From Triglochin maritima (taxonomy: Eukaryota > Streptophyta > Magnoliopsida > Alismatales > Juncaginaceae): DNA of 64,000 nt. The translations under genes and the position numbers were made by a program. This document shows positions 12,501 through 22,684 of the stretch, piece after piece. The notes under the pieces are model-generated. The model was not told the DNA's origin and did not search any database. It saw only the letters and a list, made by a program, of their open reading frames with translations. The stretch's first letter is position 1; each line of letters opens with the position of its first letter. Location of the stretch: positions 7,457,501 through 7,521,500 of the forward strand of contig OY821777.1 of assembly GCA_963682175.1 (NCBI GenBank), in the 5' to 3' direction.

Positions 12501-14914
12501 GATCACCAGTAGGAGAACTCATCAAAAAGTAGTTCAGACCATCAAAGCAGGATTTATCAATTATTGTTTTCTCATCTAAATAAATCAAAAATGACCCTTG
12601 GTGTTTGTCAAGTTCATAGAAATCCCTGCAAAATCATCTTCATTTGGTGGAAAATAATTTCATCACATATATTTGGTTCAAAGAGTTCACAATTTGGACG
12701 ATGTACTTCCCTAGGAACATCAGCAGAAGGCATACCTGGAGCACATACTCCATGATCTAAATCGTTGAAGTCTTCTACAGTTGATGCCGCAAGTTTAATG
12801 GTTTCAACACTTGGAACACAGATGGGTGTTTCAGATACTGGAGAAGCATATTCTTGGTGGTGAGAAGCACCATTGCAAACTACTGATTCTGACTCTTGGA
12901 CTTTACAAACACCAAAACCAGCACACTTATTTATTTGATGACGATTTTCTTGTTTCATGTCAAGAGTCGACTTATTCTGCATATTGGGTTCTTCAAAGTG
13001 ACTGCTTAGTGGTAACATTGGAGGTGCAACTTTTTCCTGAGACAACGAAAGTCTTTTGAAGTTACAAGTATTCTCCTTAAAAACATGATCATGTCCATGC
13101 ATTATATCCCTACAACAACTGCCTCCAGAAAGTCTGTTATCAAGTGATTCCATTACAAGACGGCCTTCCTGAATAGCAGTGAGACTTTCATAAGAACCTA
13201 AAGCTCCAGAGTCAACATCAGATATACGAAGAGTAACAGAAGCTCCATCAGCAGCTGAAGCACTGGAGCACTTCCTATGCATCCCCAGGAAATTATTCCG
13301 TATACCACATTTTGCTTCTGGAATGTCATAAATGGAAGCTTGAATTTCAGGACCATTCTCCAGAAAATATTCAGGTTGTCGTGCAATCAGGTGCTCATCA
13401 ACATCACCATTTGTGGTATACTCAGATGCAGCGACCGACATGCTAAACTCATGATCACCATAAAGACTTGGCACATTGCAAACTCTTTTTCGTTTGGCAT
13501 GATAGTGGCTGCGTAAACTTTGATGCTTCCTTTTGAAAGAAACAGATTCTTTCCCTCTGAAACTGCAAAACTTATTGGACCGATGACTGTTAGGATTATG
13601 ATTCCAATTATCAATCTCAAGGAATTTAGCTGATGCCTGTGTGGAAGTATTCTCATCAAATAGAAGGGAATGCCATCGCTTCTGCAAGTCTTCGAGGTTA
13701 TATTTCCTTGAAAAGCTTACAGCACCTTTAGCCAGACATTCCAGGGAAGCACCAGCCTGCCACATAAACGAAGTTCAAAATCATATATCAAAATAATATA
13801 AGCATTGATATCAAAACCATGGTCACCCGGTTAAGAAGAATAACACATCAGTAAAAATTACCAACAAACTCCACTCTCACTTGCATATTGTTATTTATAA
13901 AATTTTGAATTATCACAAAACTCCAAGACATCTATGGTTATACAGTTTGAGAGATAAATCATGCTCAATGTGAACTTGATATTATCACCATTTCAAGAAG
14001 ATAGGTAAAGCGTTGAGCAAGAAGTCCTTGCAGGGGTTAACACAACATCTACATGTTTGATCAAACATATAGAATTGCCACTTAAGATTGGAGTGCCTCA
14101 TTGCCTTAGCATATTGACAAGACAATGTTGAAGAAGACACCTTGGTTTCCATTCACTGTATGCTTTTCAATCCATCCCTTGCTCAAGCATGTTGACAGAG
14201 TGCCTTGGTCACAGGCTCCATCCAAGCACTTACGCTGGTAAAAAAAATCCTTCAATGGGCATTCAATTAAAACACTCACATGGGTAGCTACTTAAGACAG
14301 TGAAGATTAGGTTGCTTTTAAAGTCAGAACGAGGGACACCTGGATCAGACAAAACCAACGTAGACAACGATCATTTCCTAGTCAAGTTGATAGGATCACT
14401 GCCTACTGAAGTATTAACAAGCCAGACCAAACACATCCAAATAGTTAATTTCTACATCTTGTATTAACTTCATGGAAAAATCGACCGACCATTCTCGTTC
14501 AACACGACGACAAACCCCGACTACTGTCTCGTTTATTATCAATAAAAAAAAATAATCAACAAAAAATCCTCCACAGTACTATGCCCGCCCAGATAATTCT
14601 AACGCAAAGGCAACCAAACGGGAAAGGAAATGGGGGATTTAGGCCATATTCCCTTAACAACCACACAGAACTAATACAAATTTGAACTCGCAAATTGGGG
14701 TTTACGACTTCATCCTATTTCGCCCCCCACGACTCAACACCAAACCACATGATTCCAACAACGCCGCAAAATAATTTCGAAAATGAAAATAACGATTTCG
14801 ACTTCAGGATTTCTCAAAACCTTCGAAAAAACACGCTGGTACCTCGACGGCGTTGCGCAGGAGAAGATCGTCCTCCGGAGGCCACGGAGAGGCGTCGGGG
14901 CCGAGTTCTCCCAT
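9562..14914 (-). CDS. FHA-domain protein with microspherule-type N-terminus (EMB1967-like)
   Basis: Eight exons on the minus strand: 14914-14843, 13756-12736, 12575-11629, 11522-11465, 11387-11239, 11093-11007, 9984-9856 and 9690-9562. With these junctions the total is 2592 nt, or 863 residues. The N-terminus (PWPPEDDLLLRNAVE spliced to AGASLECLAKGAVSFSRKY, then LQKRWHSLLFD) is the MCRS_N region of microspherule proteins. The middle is long, Ser-rich and poorly conserved. Near residues 670-745 are DVEAMILAMDL and IIRLEQGVSSYLQRSI. Residues about 750-845 form an FHA phosphothreonine-binding fold with GRGTRESYVDIDL and KISRRQA. The family includes Arabidopsis EMB1967 and is related to MCRS1, an INO80/NSL chromatin subunit, so a nuclear chromatin role is inferred. 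The exon 2/3 junction (donor after 12736, acceptor before 12575) is the least certain. No disabling change was seen. Confidence 0.87.
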
Positions 14915-15398
14915 GCTCCCGGACGGAGGGGTAGTGGAGGAGGGCGATTTAGGGTTTTGAAGGGGGTCTGGGGTTTAGGGGGAGACGAGGAAGGAGAGGA
15001 GAACCAGAATATGGCAGTTTCCTTCCGACGAGCTCTGCTGTGGGTTCCTTCGCTAATGTTTTTTTTCCGGGGCTGTTTTTATAACTTTTGCAGTTGTTTT
15101 GTTTATAAATTGTTTCCTTAATTATATCTTAATCACAATTCACAAGTGCGATTTCACACATGATCGTCTTTTTATTCGGATTATTTCATACAGCCTAATA
15201 ATACAAATCTAACCAATTGAATTTTTACACACAATTGACAAATTTTAAAGATGTTAATGCAAATCTCTCCCTTTTATTCGGCGTCAATATTGGGCCTAAG
15301 TGAAATTCCGTATACACACGCAAGGGCAGGGAATGATTAATTTAAATCTCCACTTTCCGTATAAGTAACGACGTGGGACTCATGTCCAATTAGTTAAT
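14915..15398. promoter_or_regulatory. Promoter and leader region of the FHA gene
   Basis: GC-rich leader immediately upstream of the ATG at 14914 with plant-type AAACCCTAAA-like motifs on the minus strand (near 14950 and 14975). Plus-strand frames here are shadows. The stretch ends at the target duplication of MULE copy A. Confidence 0.45.
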
Positions 15399-15884
15399 TA
15401 AATTGCTAAACATCGTCGTAAACTATTTAAATCGTTCGTACGAATTACCATTTTACCATTTTCTTATTTATACTTAGATATCTCTTCATTTCACTTTTCT
15501 ACCATCACTCTCTCTTCATATTACTCTCATAATCATCAAAAAAAATGTCTCAGAGACCAGGAAAGGAGCCAACGGACGTCCCGGCGCACTCCAATCTGGT
15601 AAAATGTCTCTTTTATTTTATTTTTTTTAAAACCATCCCCCCAAATGGGGGGCGCCCTAAATAGACGTCTGGGACGGAAAAAAGACTTTTGTGGGCTTAT
15701 TTCACCAGATCCAGACGTTTCGTCAGACATTTTCGTGATGCTGGTACTAGTAAAGTGATAAAAACTTAGATAGAAGTCTTAGTTTAAGAGACGAGATGAA
15801 ATAAGTATTGAATAGATTGTGAAGGGCAAAATAGTAGTTAGACGGACGATTTAAATAATTTTCCGACGACGAATAGTAGTTCCC
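15399..15884. mobile_element. MULE copy A, 486-bp non-autonomous deletion derivative
   Basis: Flanked by a perfect 9-bp duplication TTAGTTAAT (15390-15398 and 15885-15893), the hallmark of Mutator-like elements. Terminal inverted repeats of about 40 bp match those of copies B, C and D. Both terminal first exons survive: a plus-strand ATG at 15545 (MSQRPGKEPTDVP) as in the mobile-domain gene of copy B, and a minus-strand ATG at 15730 (MSDETSGSGE) as in its transposase gene. Everything between is lost. Confidence 0.88.
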
Positions 15885-16005
15885 TTAGTTAATGTGTTAG
15901 AATATCACAAAAGTCTTAATCTCGAATTAAGTAACAATAACCATTGAGCATGACAGATGTAACTAAGTTTTTTCTACTTTGTTTATTTCTGTACTTTGTC
16001 ATTTG

Positions 16006-17312
16006 TGTTGGTTTTTTGGTCTTAATCTATGTTTTGATGATTTAATCAACCTAATCTTAATTATGATCATGTAGAGTAGCACACATGTTGCATTGCATAT
16101 ATATTGTTTTGTGCTAACCTCTACAGATGATCAAGACTCAATGAAGAAAGGAAATCAAGTCAAGACATGTAATCAAGCTCTTTTGAAGACATGTATTTTG
16201 TATTTTCTTTGAGTCTTAGAAACTTGTGTAAATTGAGCATACTTTAGCTAAAAACTACTCAACCACACACTAGGTTCCTATAGAAGTCACACACAAAATT
16301 TCACACAATTTGGATTTCAATAGATCATCCAAACTAAAACCGGAAAACACCTAAACAATACTTGAACTGTCTGGACCAAAACGGTCGATCGTTTAAACCT
16401 TTTTGTTCGACTGTTCACACGTGTCACATGACCGTTTGTTTTGTCGTATTATACCCAACGGTCGTATTCGTATTATTCCCAAATACCCCAAAATTACCAA
16501 ACATCCGGTCGACCGAAACTTTCCTAGCGGTCGACCGAACCAACACAATTTGGTCTCCCAGAAGTGTCTGGACTTATTCGGTCGACCAATCCCCTAAGCC
16601 CGTTCGACCGTTAACTTAAGTGAACTCAAGTCAAAGATGAATTTTGACAAAACGATCGAATGACATACCCGTTTCGGTCGATCATTTTTAGGCAGAATTG
16701 AGTCCTGCAAGTTTCTATTTTGTGCATCTTACACCAACTCTCACACAATCAACCTCAACGACTATATTCTCTCTAATGCATATATAAAGAGTTGTAAAAC
16801 ACATTTCTACACAACTCTCCTACACATATTTGTCTCGTACATTAGAGAGGTCATTCCAAACACTCCAAACCTCAATTTCCACACTTAAGATCAATTCTTA
16901 TCTTTCACAAGTGTGCTCAAGTTTAGAGAGTGATTGTCTCACTTAAGTTTGTTGCTGTCAAAGAAGAGTAAAGGTTTTGGTGAAAGCATTAAACATCCCT
17001 CTCGGATTGTGAGAGATGTAGCCAAGTTCGGCGAGGGTTGTTCGTGAGTTTGAGGATTGTAAATGCGTTCTCTCCCGGTCCGGAACGGAGAGTGGATAGT
17101 GAAGTCGTGAGCGGAGCTCGAACTGTCGAGCGAAGCTTGTAAGAGAGGACGTAGGTGGTGGCCGAACCTTTGTAAAACCCTCGTGTCCATTGTGCTTTGC
17201 ATTTTTCTTTCTCTACTTTTGCTTGTTTATTCCGCTGCGTATTTGATTGCTTAATCAAGTAGAGAATTATGATCAGCCATAATTGTAGACCCATAACCCA
17301 CACGATCTAACA
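16006..17312 (+). mobile_element. Solo LTR of a Ty1/copia element
   Basis: Starts TGTTGG and ends CTAACA, with a perfect 5-bp duplication ATTTG at 16001-16005 and 17313-17317. It is co-linear with the LTR at 21131-22631, but no primer-binding site or coding sequence follows, so it is a solo LTR left by recombination. A TATATAAAG box lies at about 16781. The upstream half holds decayed GGTCGACC palindromes. Frames seen inside are fortuitous. Confidence 0.9.
16380..16690. repeat. GGTCGACC palindrome array 1 (decayed)
   Basis: Three exact GGTCGACC octamers plus several one-base variants (GGTCGATC, GTTCGACC, GTTCGACT) lie within the U3 part of the solo LTR, ahead of its TATA box. Confidence 0.8.
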
Positions 17313-17374
17313 ATTTGTGTCGCCAATTCTTTTGACGTTAATTAGTTTCCAGCCGGCCGCATGTCTAGTAATTG

Positions 17375-17948
17375 TAGGGTTGTAAATGGGTAATATTTTA
17401 CCCACAACCCGCCCCGCATAATGCGGGTAGCGGACAAAAAAATGTTACCCGCCAACCCGCTAACCCGTCACCCGCATAACCCGCCTAATAAGCGGGGCGG
17501 GTTGCGGTTGTCTTGCAACCCACCCCGCATAACCCGCAACCCGCCTAATCAAATATATTATTAATTTTTTATATACCAAAATCATTTTAATGTTTCAATT
17601 TTACTCATAACCATTAACCCACCTTACCAAATCATTATTCAACACTAACCAAATGTCTAGTTTTTCACTCAACACACATCCAATTTCCCAAAAAATACAA
17701 TGAGTAATTACAATTTTTCAAGTTTTGATGTTCTTTTATTTTTCTTAGAAAAAATCAAAAAAAAATTAAAAAACCCGCCAAACCCGCATAACCCGCCCCG
17801 CCTCACCTAGTCCAACCTTATGCGGAGCGGGTAGCGGTTTTTTTTATTTTTGACCCACCCCGCCCCGCCCCGCCCCGCATACCCGCTTAACTTATGCGGG
17901 GCGGGTAGCGGTGGACCAAAAACCCACCCCGCCCCGCTTACACCCCTA
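17375..17948. mobile_element. hAT-type MITE, 574 bp, with perfect 8-bp duplication
   Basis: Flanked by AGTAATTG at 17367-17374 and 17949-17956. Ends are TAGGGTTGTAAATGGG and the inverted TAGGGGTGTAAGCGGGG. The subterminal regions are packed with ACCCGC and CCCGCCCCGC motifs in both orientations, while the centre is AT-rich and non-coding. Eight-bp duplications and short TAGGG ends indicate the hAT superfamily. Confidence 0.9.
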
Positions 17949-17956
17949 AGTAATTG

Positions 17957-19908
17957 CCGCCGAGAAATAGGAGAACACGAGCAAACAATATGCACATTGG
18001 CAATAACCAAAGCTACAAAACCAAATAATTTCGACCTTGGACTTTTGAAAGAGAAAACTGGTATCACTATAACGATGAGAAAAACCTCTGGTGGGCACCA
18101 TTTTTATTATTTCTTCTTCTTTGAGGTGCCTCAAAGGCTGGAACTAATATTTTTTGTACATGACCTGAACTCTTTTTGTGGAGGGATAAATTTCTCTTAC
18201 GTGAAAAGATAAGAAAAGTACGTTAACTTTTTTAAAAAATCAACTTTAAAAAAAACAACTTTCATAATAATAAAAAAGATAAGAAAAGAACAAGTAGAGA
18301 ACTTGGACGTCAAATTGGGATAGTCTTGGGCTGGGTCTCGAAAGTGGGCTAGGTTGGACATGCATTATTGTTATTAGGCTGCCTGTCTTTTAATTACGAG
18401 ATATTATCTTGAGGGTCGATTGAGTTGGGAAATTACTGAAGTATGGTAGATTTTTTTTTTCAAAAAGCAAATACACTTATATCAAGTCACGCCATTGCAC
18501 AATGTATTTTTCTATTATTGCATAAACATTTCATATATATTTTTCACCTAGATAGTCCCTTCAAATTTACAGAATCACGATAAAATATACCAAAAAACCT
18601 TTTACTTTCCATTTGTAACTTCTCTTGTGGTTGCAAATTTGCAATCATATATAGTGTACTTTCATTTGCTTATCTATGTGCTAACTGTACCTTATATTAG
18701 CATGCAAATTTCCTGTATTTTATGAACCCGAATTGGCTGCAGCTTTTGCATTTGAGGCCTAGTTCTTCATCACCCAACAAACCGACAAACAGGTAGCTTT
18801 CAAAAAAGAAAGAGAATAACACATTAACTAATGCAATTAACCATGAAGAAAGAACCATCAATCTAGTTGTGAAGTCGCAATGATGCACAATTAATACCAA
18901 CTAAAAAAACTTTAAATTGCCAGTCGATAGCTGATGGATTCAATCCACTAACTTTTGTATACGATGGAATCACTCAAATCACCCCCACCAGACATCCATG
19001 TGAGCCCACATTTACAACTCATCACCAACATCAATCAACCACGTCTACCATTATTACTTGTAAACAAAACATCTCCTGCTACCGCTCTCGACAACAAATG
19101 ATTGCCCACCTCCAGCAAAGCTTCTCTTGTCATCACATAAATACATATATTACTTATCAAAAAATAATAAATAACTTGTAAGTGAATCCACCGAAACGCC
19201 ACCGACACAGATCCACCGACAAGTGGGCCAAAGACCCACGTTTTAATACCCCAAATTAATAACACTAATCACAGCAAATCGAACGAACCCTCTTAAACAA
19301 GCAGAATTAGTTACCTCGTCCCTCTAAATGACCACAACAAATCAAATTCTCGTCCGCATTAAGTTAAACATTTCTAGAAATAAACCTCAACTGAAAATTG
19401 TTACTCCAAACGGCTGCAACCTCAAATGCAAGTTAACATTTGTCAAAGACAGAGTCAAAACTTTTTACATACATTATGTGCTCCAACTGGCCGAATAACC
19501 AGTTCAAAGGAGCAAGACGTTAATCCTACCAATCCTCACTCGTAACCACCCAATAATTAAAATTAATTCTACCGCTTATACATAAAAAAGCATCTCACCT
19601 TACAATAAATTTTAATCGTTACAACCAATAATAATAAAAATGAACATATATATATACTTTCTCAAAATTTACAATACAAACAATTGAACAAAGCAAAGGA
19701 ATAAGTTTGATAGTTGCATTAAGTTCGTTATAGATCCATCCACATGTACACGTAGAAACAAATCCAGCCGTCCATCCACATTTTCAAACTTTCTATCTCA
19801 CAAAACCCCAAACAGATCCAAAACCAAATAAACTAAAACAAACCCCCCAAAAAAAATCACGAACGAATTTGATCGGATCTACACATGTAGTGATTTTATG
19901 ACGTGGGC
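17957..19908. other. AT-rich intergenic DNA
   Basis: No gene, RNA or bounded repeat was recognised. The last several hundred bases probably contain the 3' UTR of the minus-strand gene at 19909-20289. Confidence 0.4.
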
Positions 19909-20289
19909 TCATCCGACGACTTTGACGGGGAGTCGGGGCTCGCCGGCGACGACGCGGCGGAGCTCAGAGCGGATCTTGAAGAGCAAGTGGCGGAGGCTGC
20001 CCTTGTTTTGGAAGCCGAGCAACGCGGACTCCTCGTCGTTCATCTCCAGATCGCGGGCGAAGGTGAGTTTCCGGGAGAGGATCCAGGAGACGGCCCCGTT
20101 CCACCAGCGGAGAATGGGGCCGGTGGAAAGGTCGCCGGCGGATCTAGAGCGGCGGAAGGAGTCGGAGAAAGAGGAGGCGGGTTTGGTTCGGGGTCGGGTG
20201 GTTTGGGACACAGGGAGGTCGTCGGAGAGGGGGCGGGTCGGGAGGAAGGTTAGGGTTCGCTTGTGGAAGTTGTTGAGGAGGGTCGCCAT
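19909..20289 (-). CDS. Small intronless protein of unknown function, 126 aa
   Basis: A single open frame from ATG 20289 to a TGA at 19909. The GC content is far above the surroundings and there are no internal stops. The N-terminus (MATLLNNFHKRTLTFLPTRP) is basic and hydroxylated and could act as an organelle-targeting peptide. The middle is Ser/Arg rich (SSFSDSFRRSRSAGDLS). The C-terminal half contains WWNGAVSWILSRKLTFARDLE and the basic amphipathic LRHLLFKIRSELRRVV. It looks like a conserved plant-specific small protein, but I recognise no named domain. The other-strand frames are shadows of its GC-rich sequence. Confidence 0.65.
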   Translation of the reverse strand: MATLLNNFHKRTLTFLPTRPLSDDLPVSQTTRPRTKPASSFSDSFRRSRSAGDLSTGPILRWWNGAVSWILSRKLTFARDLEMNDEESALLGFQNKGSLRHLLFKIRSELRRVVAGEPRLPVKVVG

Positions 20290-20699
20290 GAGGAGGAGAA
20301 GATCTGTTAAGTTGGAGTGGACGGGGTATGGGAAAGTGATGGTTATATTGGTGTGGGAATGGTTTTTTTTTCTTTCTTCCTTCTGTTTTGACTCCTGTGG
20401 TTTGGTTGGTCTGGAATCTGGTGGGAACTGGGAAGGGTAGAAGCCTGGAAGGTTACTTACTTTACTTAATTACTGTATTTATTAGGGACTAGTGGAGGAG
20501 TTAATTTGCTCGCGTAGTATTTATGTAGAGATCATAATTTGGTGTAGCAAAATGTAGTTATGATTCAACAGTGGGTGACCAGTTCACTTCAGAGATTTAT
20601 TGTCCTAAGAGTCATCACACATGGACGTGGTGCCAAACATTGTCATTAAAGTGAAAAAACGTTTGATTTTTACGTAAAATAAACACTTTGAAGGTAAAG

Positions 20700-20865
20700 A
20701 AAAGGCATACATTTGTGTCGTGTGGAACATACTAGTCTCTCGCGAAATAGCAGTTCCGTGTGAGACACATATTTGTCCCGTGTGATACACACATCAATCT
20801 TGTGGGACACACATTTGTCCCACGTGAGACATATTCGTCCCACGAGAGACATACTTTTATATATC
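20700..20865. repeat. Degenerate minisatellite, about 22-bp unit
   Basis: About seven imperfect units around ACATTTGTCCCACGTGAGAC, often ending in GAGACAC or GGGACAC. The unit is itself partly palindromic. It lies upstream of the small gene ending at 20289. Confidence 0.65.
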
Positions 20866-21507
20866 TTGGAAACCAATTGACGTCTAGATTATCACGTCAC
20901 CAATTTTAAGGGAAATGTTTGTTGAACGCTCGCGACACGGACGCTGCTAACCCAGTCAGCACACTGGCTGATGTGGGCAACCCAGTCAGCAGACGCGGCT
21001 GAGTGCGCACTCTCCCCAGAAATAATTTCTTTGTTTAGTTTATTCCTCGTTTCATACAAATTTCTTCATCCCTCATTAATACGTCTCAAATCACTCACTT
21101 CATTTTGACGCTCCTACACAGACTGAAGACTGTTGGCTTTTTGGCCTTAATCTATGTTTTGATGATTTAATTAACCTAATCTTAATCATGATGATGTAGA
21201 GTAGCACACATATTGCATTGCATATATATTGTATTGTGCTAACCTCTACAGGTGATCAAGACTCAAGAAAGAAGGAAATGAAGTCAAGACATGTAATTAA
21301 AGCTAAATCGAAGACATGTAATCTTGATTTATTTTGAGTCTTAGGAACATGTGTAAATTGAGCATACAAGAATTAAAAACCAATCACATACACAATAGGT
21401 TCCCTATAGAAGTCATACACAAAATTTCACATTATTTGGACTTCATTAGATCACCCAAACCTTAGTCGGAAATCACTTATAAACTTAAACCCAGATTTCC
21501 TGTGTGA

Positions 21508-21975
21508 ACCGGTCGACCGAACCAGTTCTCAGTTCGACCGGTTTATAACAGACTCTCCACAGTGATTTTACCGAACTCTACCGGTCGACCGGTTCTACCT
21601 TTTCGGTCGACCGATCCCGGATTTTAATATGGCCGTTTTCCTTGTCGTATTCCTATAACGGTCGTATTCGTATAAAACAAACTTAACCCCAAAATACATT
21701 CGGTAACCGGTCGAACGACGACCTTGATTCGGTCGACCGGTTGAACAAAAACAAAATTCCCTGCTATCGGTCGACACATCTTCGTTCGACCGTTTCACCT
21801 TTGTCTCAACCGAATCCCCTAAACGGTAGACCGCCCCATACTTTGGTTCGACCGTTTAACTTAAGTAGAGTTAAGTTCTAGCGTATTTGTCCGACCGAGT
21901 ATTCTTTTGTTCGACCGTTCTCCTTGAAATCAAGTGAACGGTCGACCGGTTTACTAGTTTCGGTCGACCGGTTCT
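21508..21975. repeat. GGTCGACC palindrome array 2
   Basis: Six exact GGTCGACC octamers, most extended to the 10-bp palindrome CGGTCGACCG, alternate with GTTCGACCG half-site variants over about 470 bp. The array sits in the LTR upstream of the TATA box. Confidence 0.85.
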
Positions 21976-22065
21976 GGACAGATTTGCAGCCCGATTTTCT
22001 GCTTTGTGTATCTTGCACAAAACCCAATCAAATCTATCCCCAACGGCTAGAATACCTTAGGAGCT

Positions 22066-22073
22066 TATAAATA
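22066..22073 (+). promoter_or_regulatory. LTR TATA box
   Basis: TATAAATA lies 565 bases before the LTR end and below the palindrome array. The corresponding position is TATATAAAG in the solo LTR at 16.8 kb and TATAAATA at 56326. Confidence 0.65.
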
Positions 22074-22633
22074 GAGGATCAAGACATGTTGTTAACACAA
22101 CTCTCCAACTCCAATTGTCCCAATACATTAGAGAGAAACCTCAATCCTCAAAGCTCCCAATTCTACACTCTTTAAGCCTAAACTTCACACATTTGATCAT
22201 ATACTCATCCTACTCAAAGTGTGCTCAATTAGAGAGTGAATCCCACTCAGTTACAAGTGTTGTCAAAAGAAGCAAGGACTTCGGTGAAAGCCCGAAGTGT
22301 CCATCTCGGATTGTGAGAGGAAGAATTCAAGCAAGCGAGGGTTGTTCGCGTTGCTTGTGGTGTAAAGTCGTTCTCTCCCGGCCCGGAACGGGGAGTGGTT
22401 AGTGAAGACGTAGGCGGAGCTCGTGGAGTCGAGCGGAGCTTACAAGAGAGGACTAGGACCCGGGTGGGGTGCCGAACCTCTATAAAAACCGACGCGTCTT
22501 TTGTGGTTTGCATTGTCTTTCTTTCTCTACTTGTTTGTTTATTCCGCTGCGCATTTGTTTGCTTAATCAAGTAGAAAATTAGGGATTAGATTAAAAGTGA
22601 TTAGTGGACCCATAACCCACACGATCCAACATT

Positions 22634-22646
22634 TGGTATCAGAGCC
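22634..22646 (+). other. Primer-binding site, initiator Met-tRNA type
   Basis: TGGTATCAGAGCC starts two bases after the LTR end. This is the standard Ty1/copia primer-binding site complementary to the 3' end of plant initiator Met-tRNA. Confidence 0.9.
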
Positions 22647-22684
22647 TTGTTAGTTAAATTTCATTACTTTACCGTAATTTTAGC

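Larger units (their letters stand above)
21131..22631 (+). mobile_element. 5' LTR of a Ty1/copia element, 1501 bp
   Basis: Begins TGTTGG and ends CCAACA, and is directly followed by a primer-binding site and gag region. It matches the solo LTR at 16006-17312 over its length. The U3 region carries array 2 of the palindrome GGTCGACC, followed by TATAAATA at 22066 and a transcribed leader that includes the conserved CTCTCCCGG...GGAACGG block near 22373. No 3' LTR occurs downstream in the window, so the element is truncated. Confidence 0.88.

Noticed and set aside
14695..15121. Plus-strand frames of 79 and 112 codons
   Set aside because: They overlap the leader and exon 1 of the FHA gene on the other strand.
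16939..17303. Frames of 87 and 104 codons on the minus strand, with a relative near 22.3 kb
   Set aside because: They are conserved only because both lie in copies of the same LTR.
19898..20440. 180-codon plus-strand frame
   Set aside because: Shadow of the minus-strand 126-residue gene; its composition is Arg/Glu-rich from GC-skewed codons.
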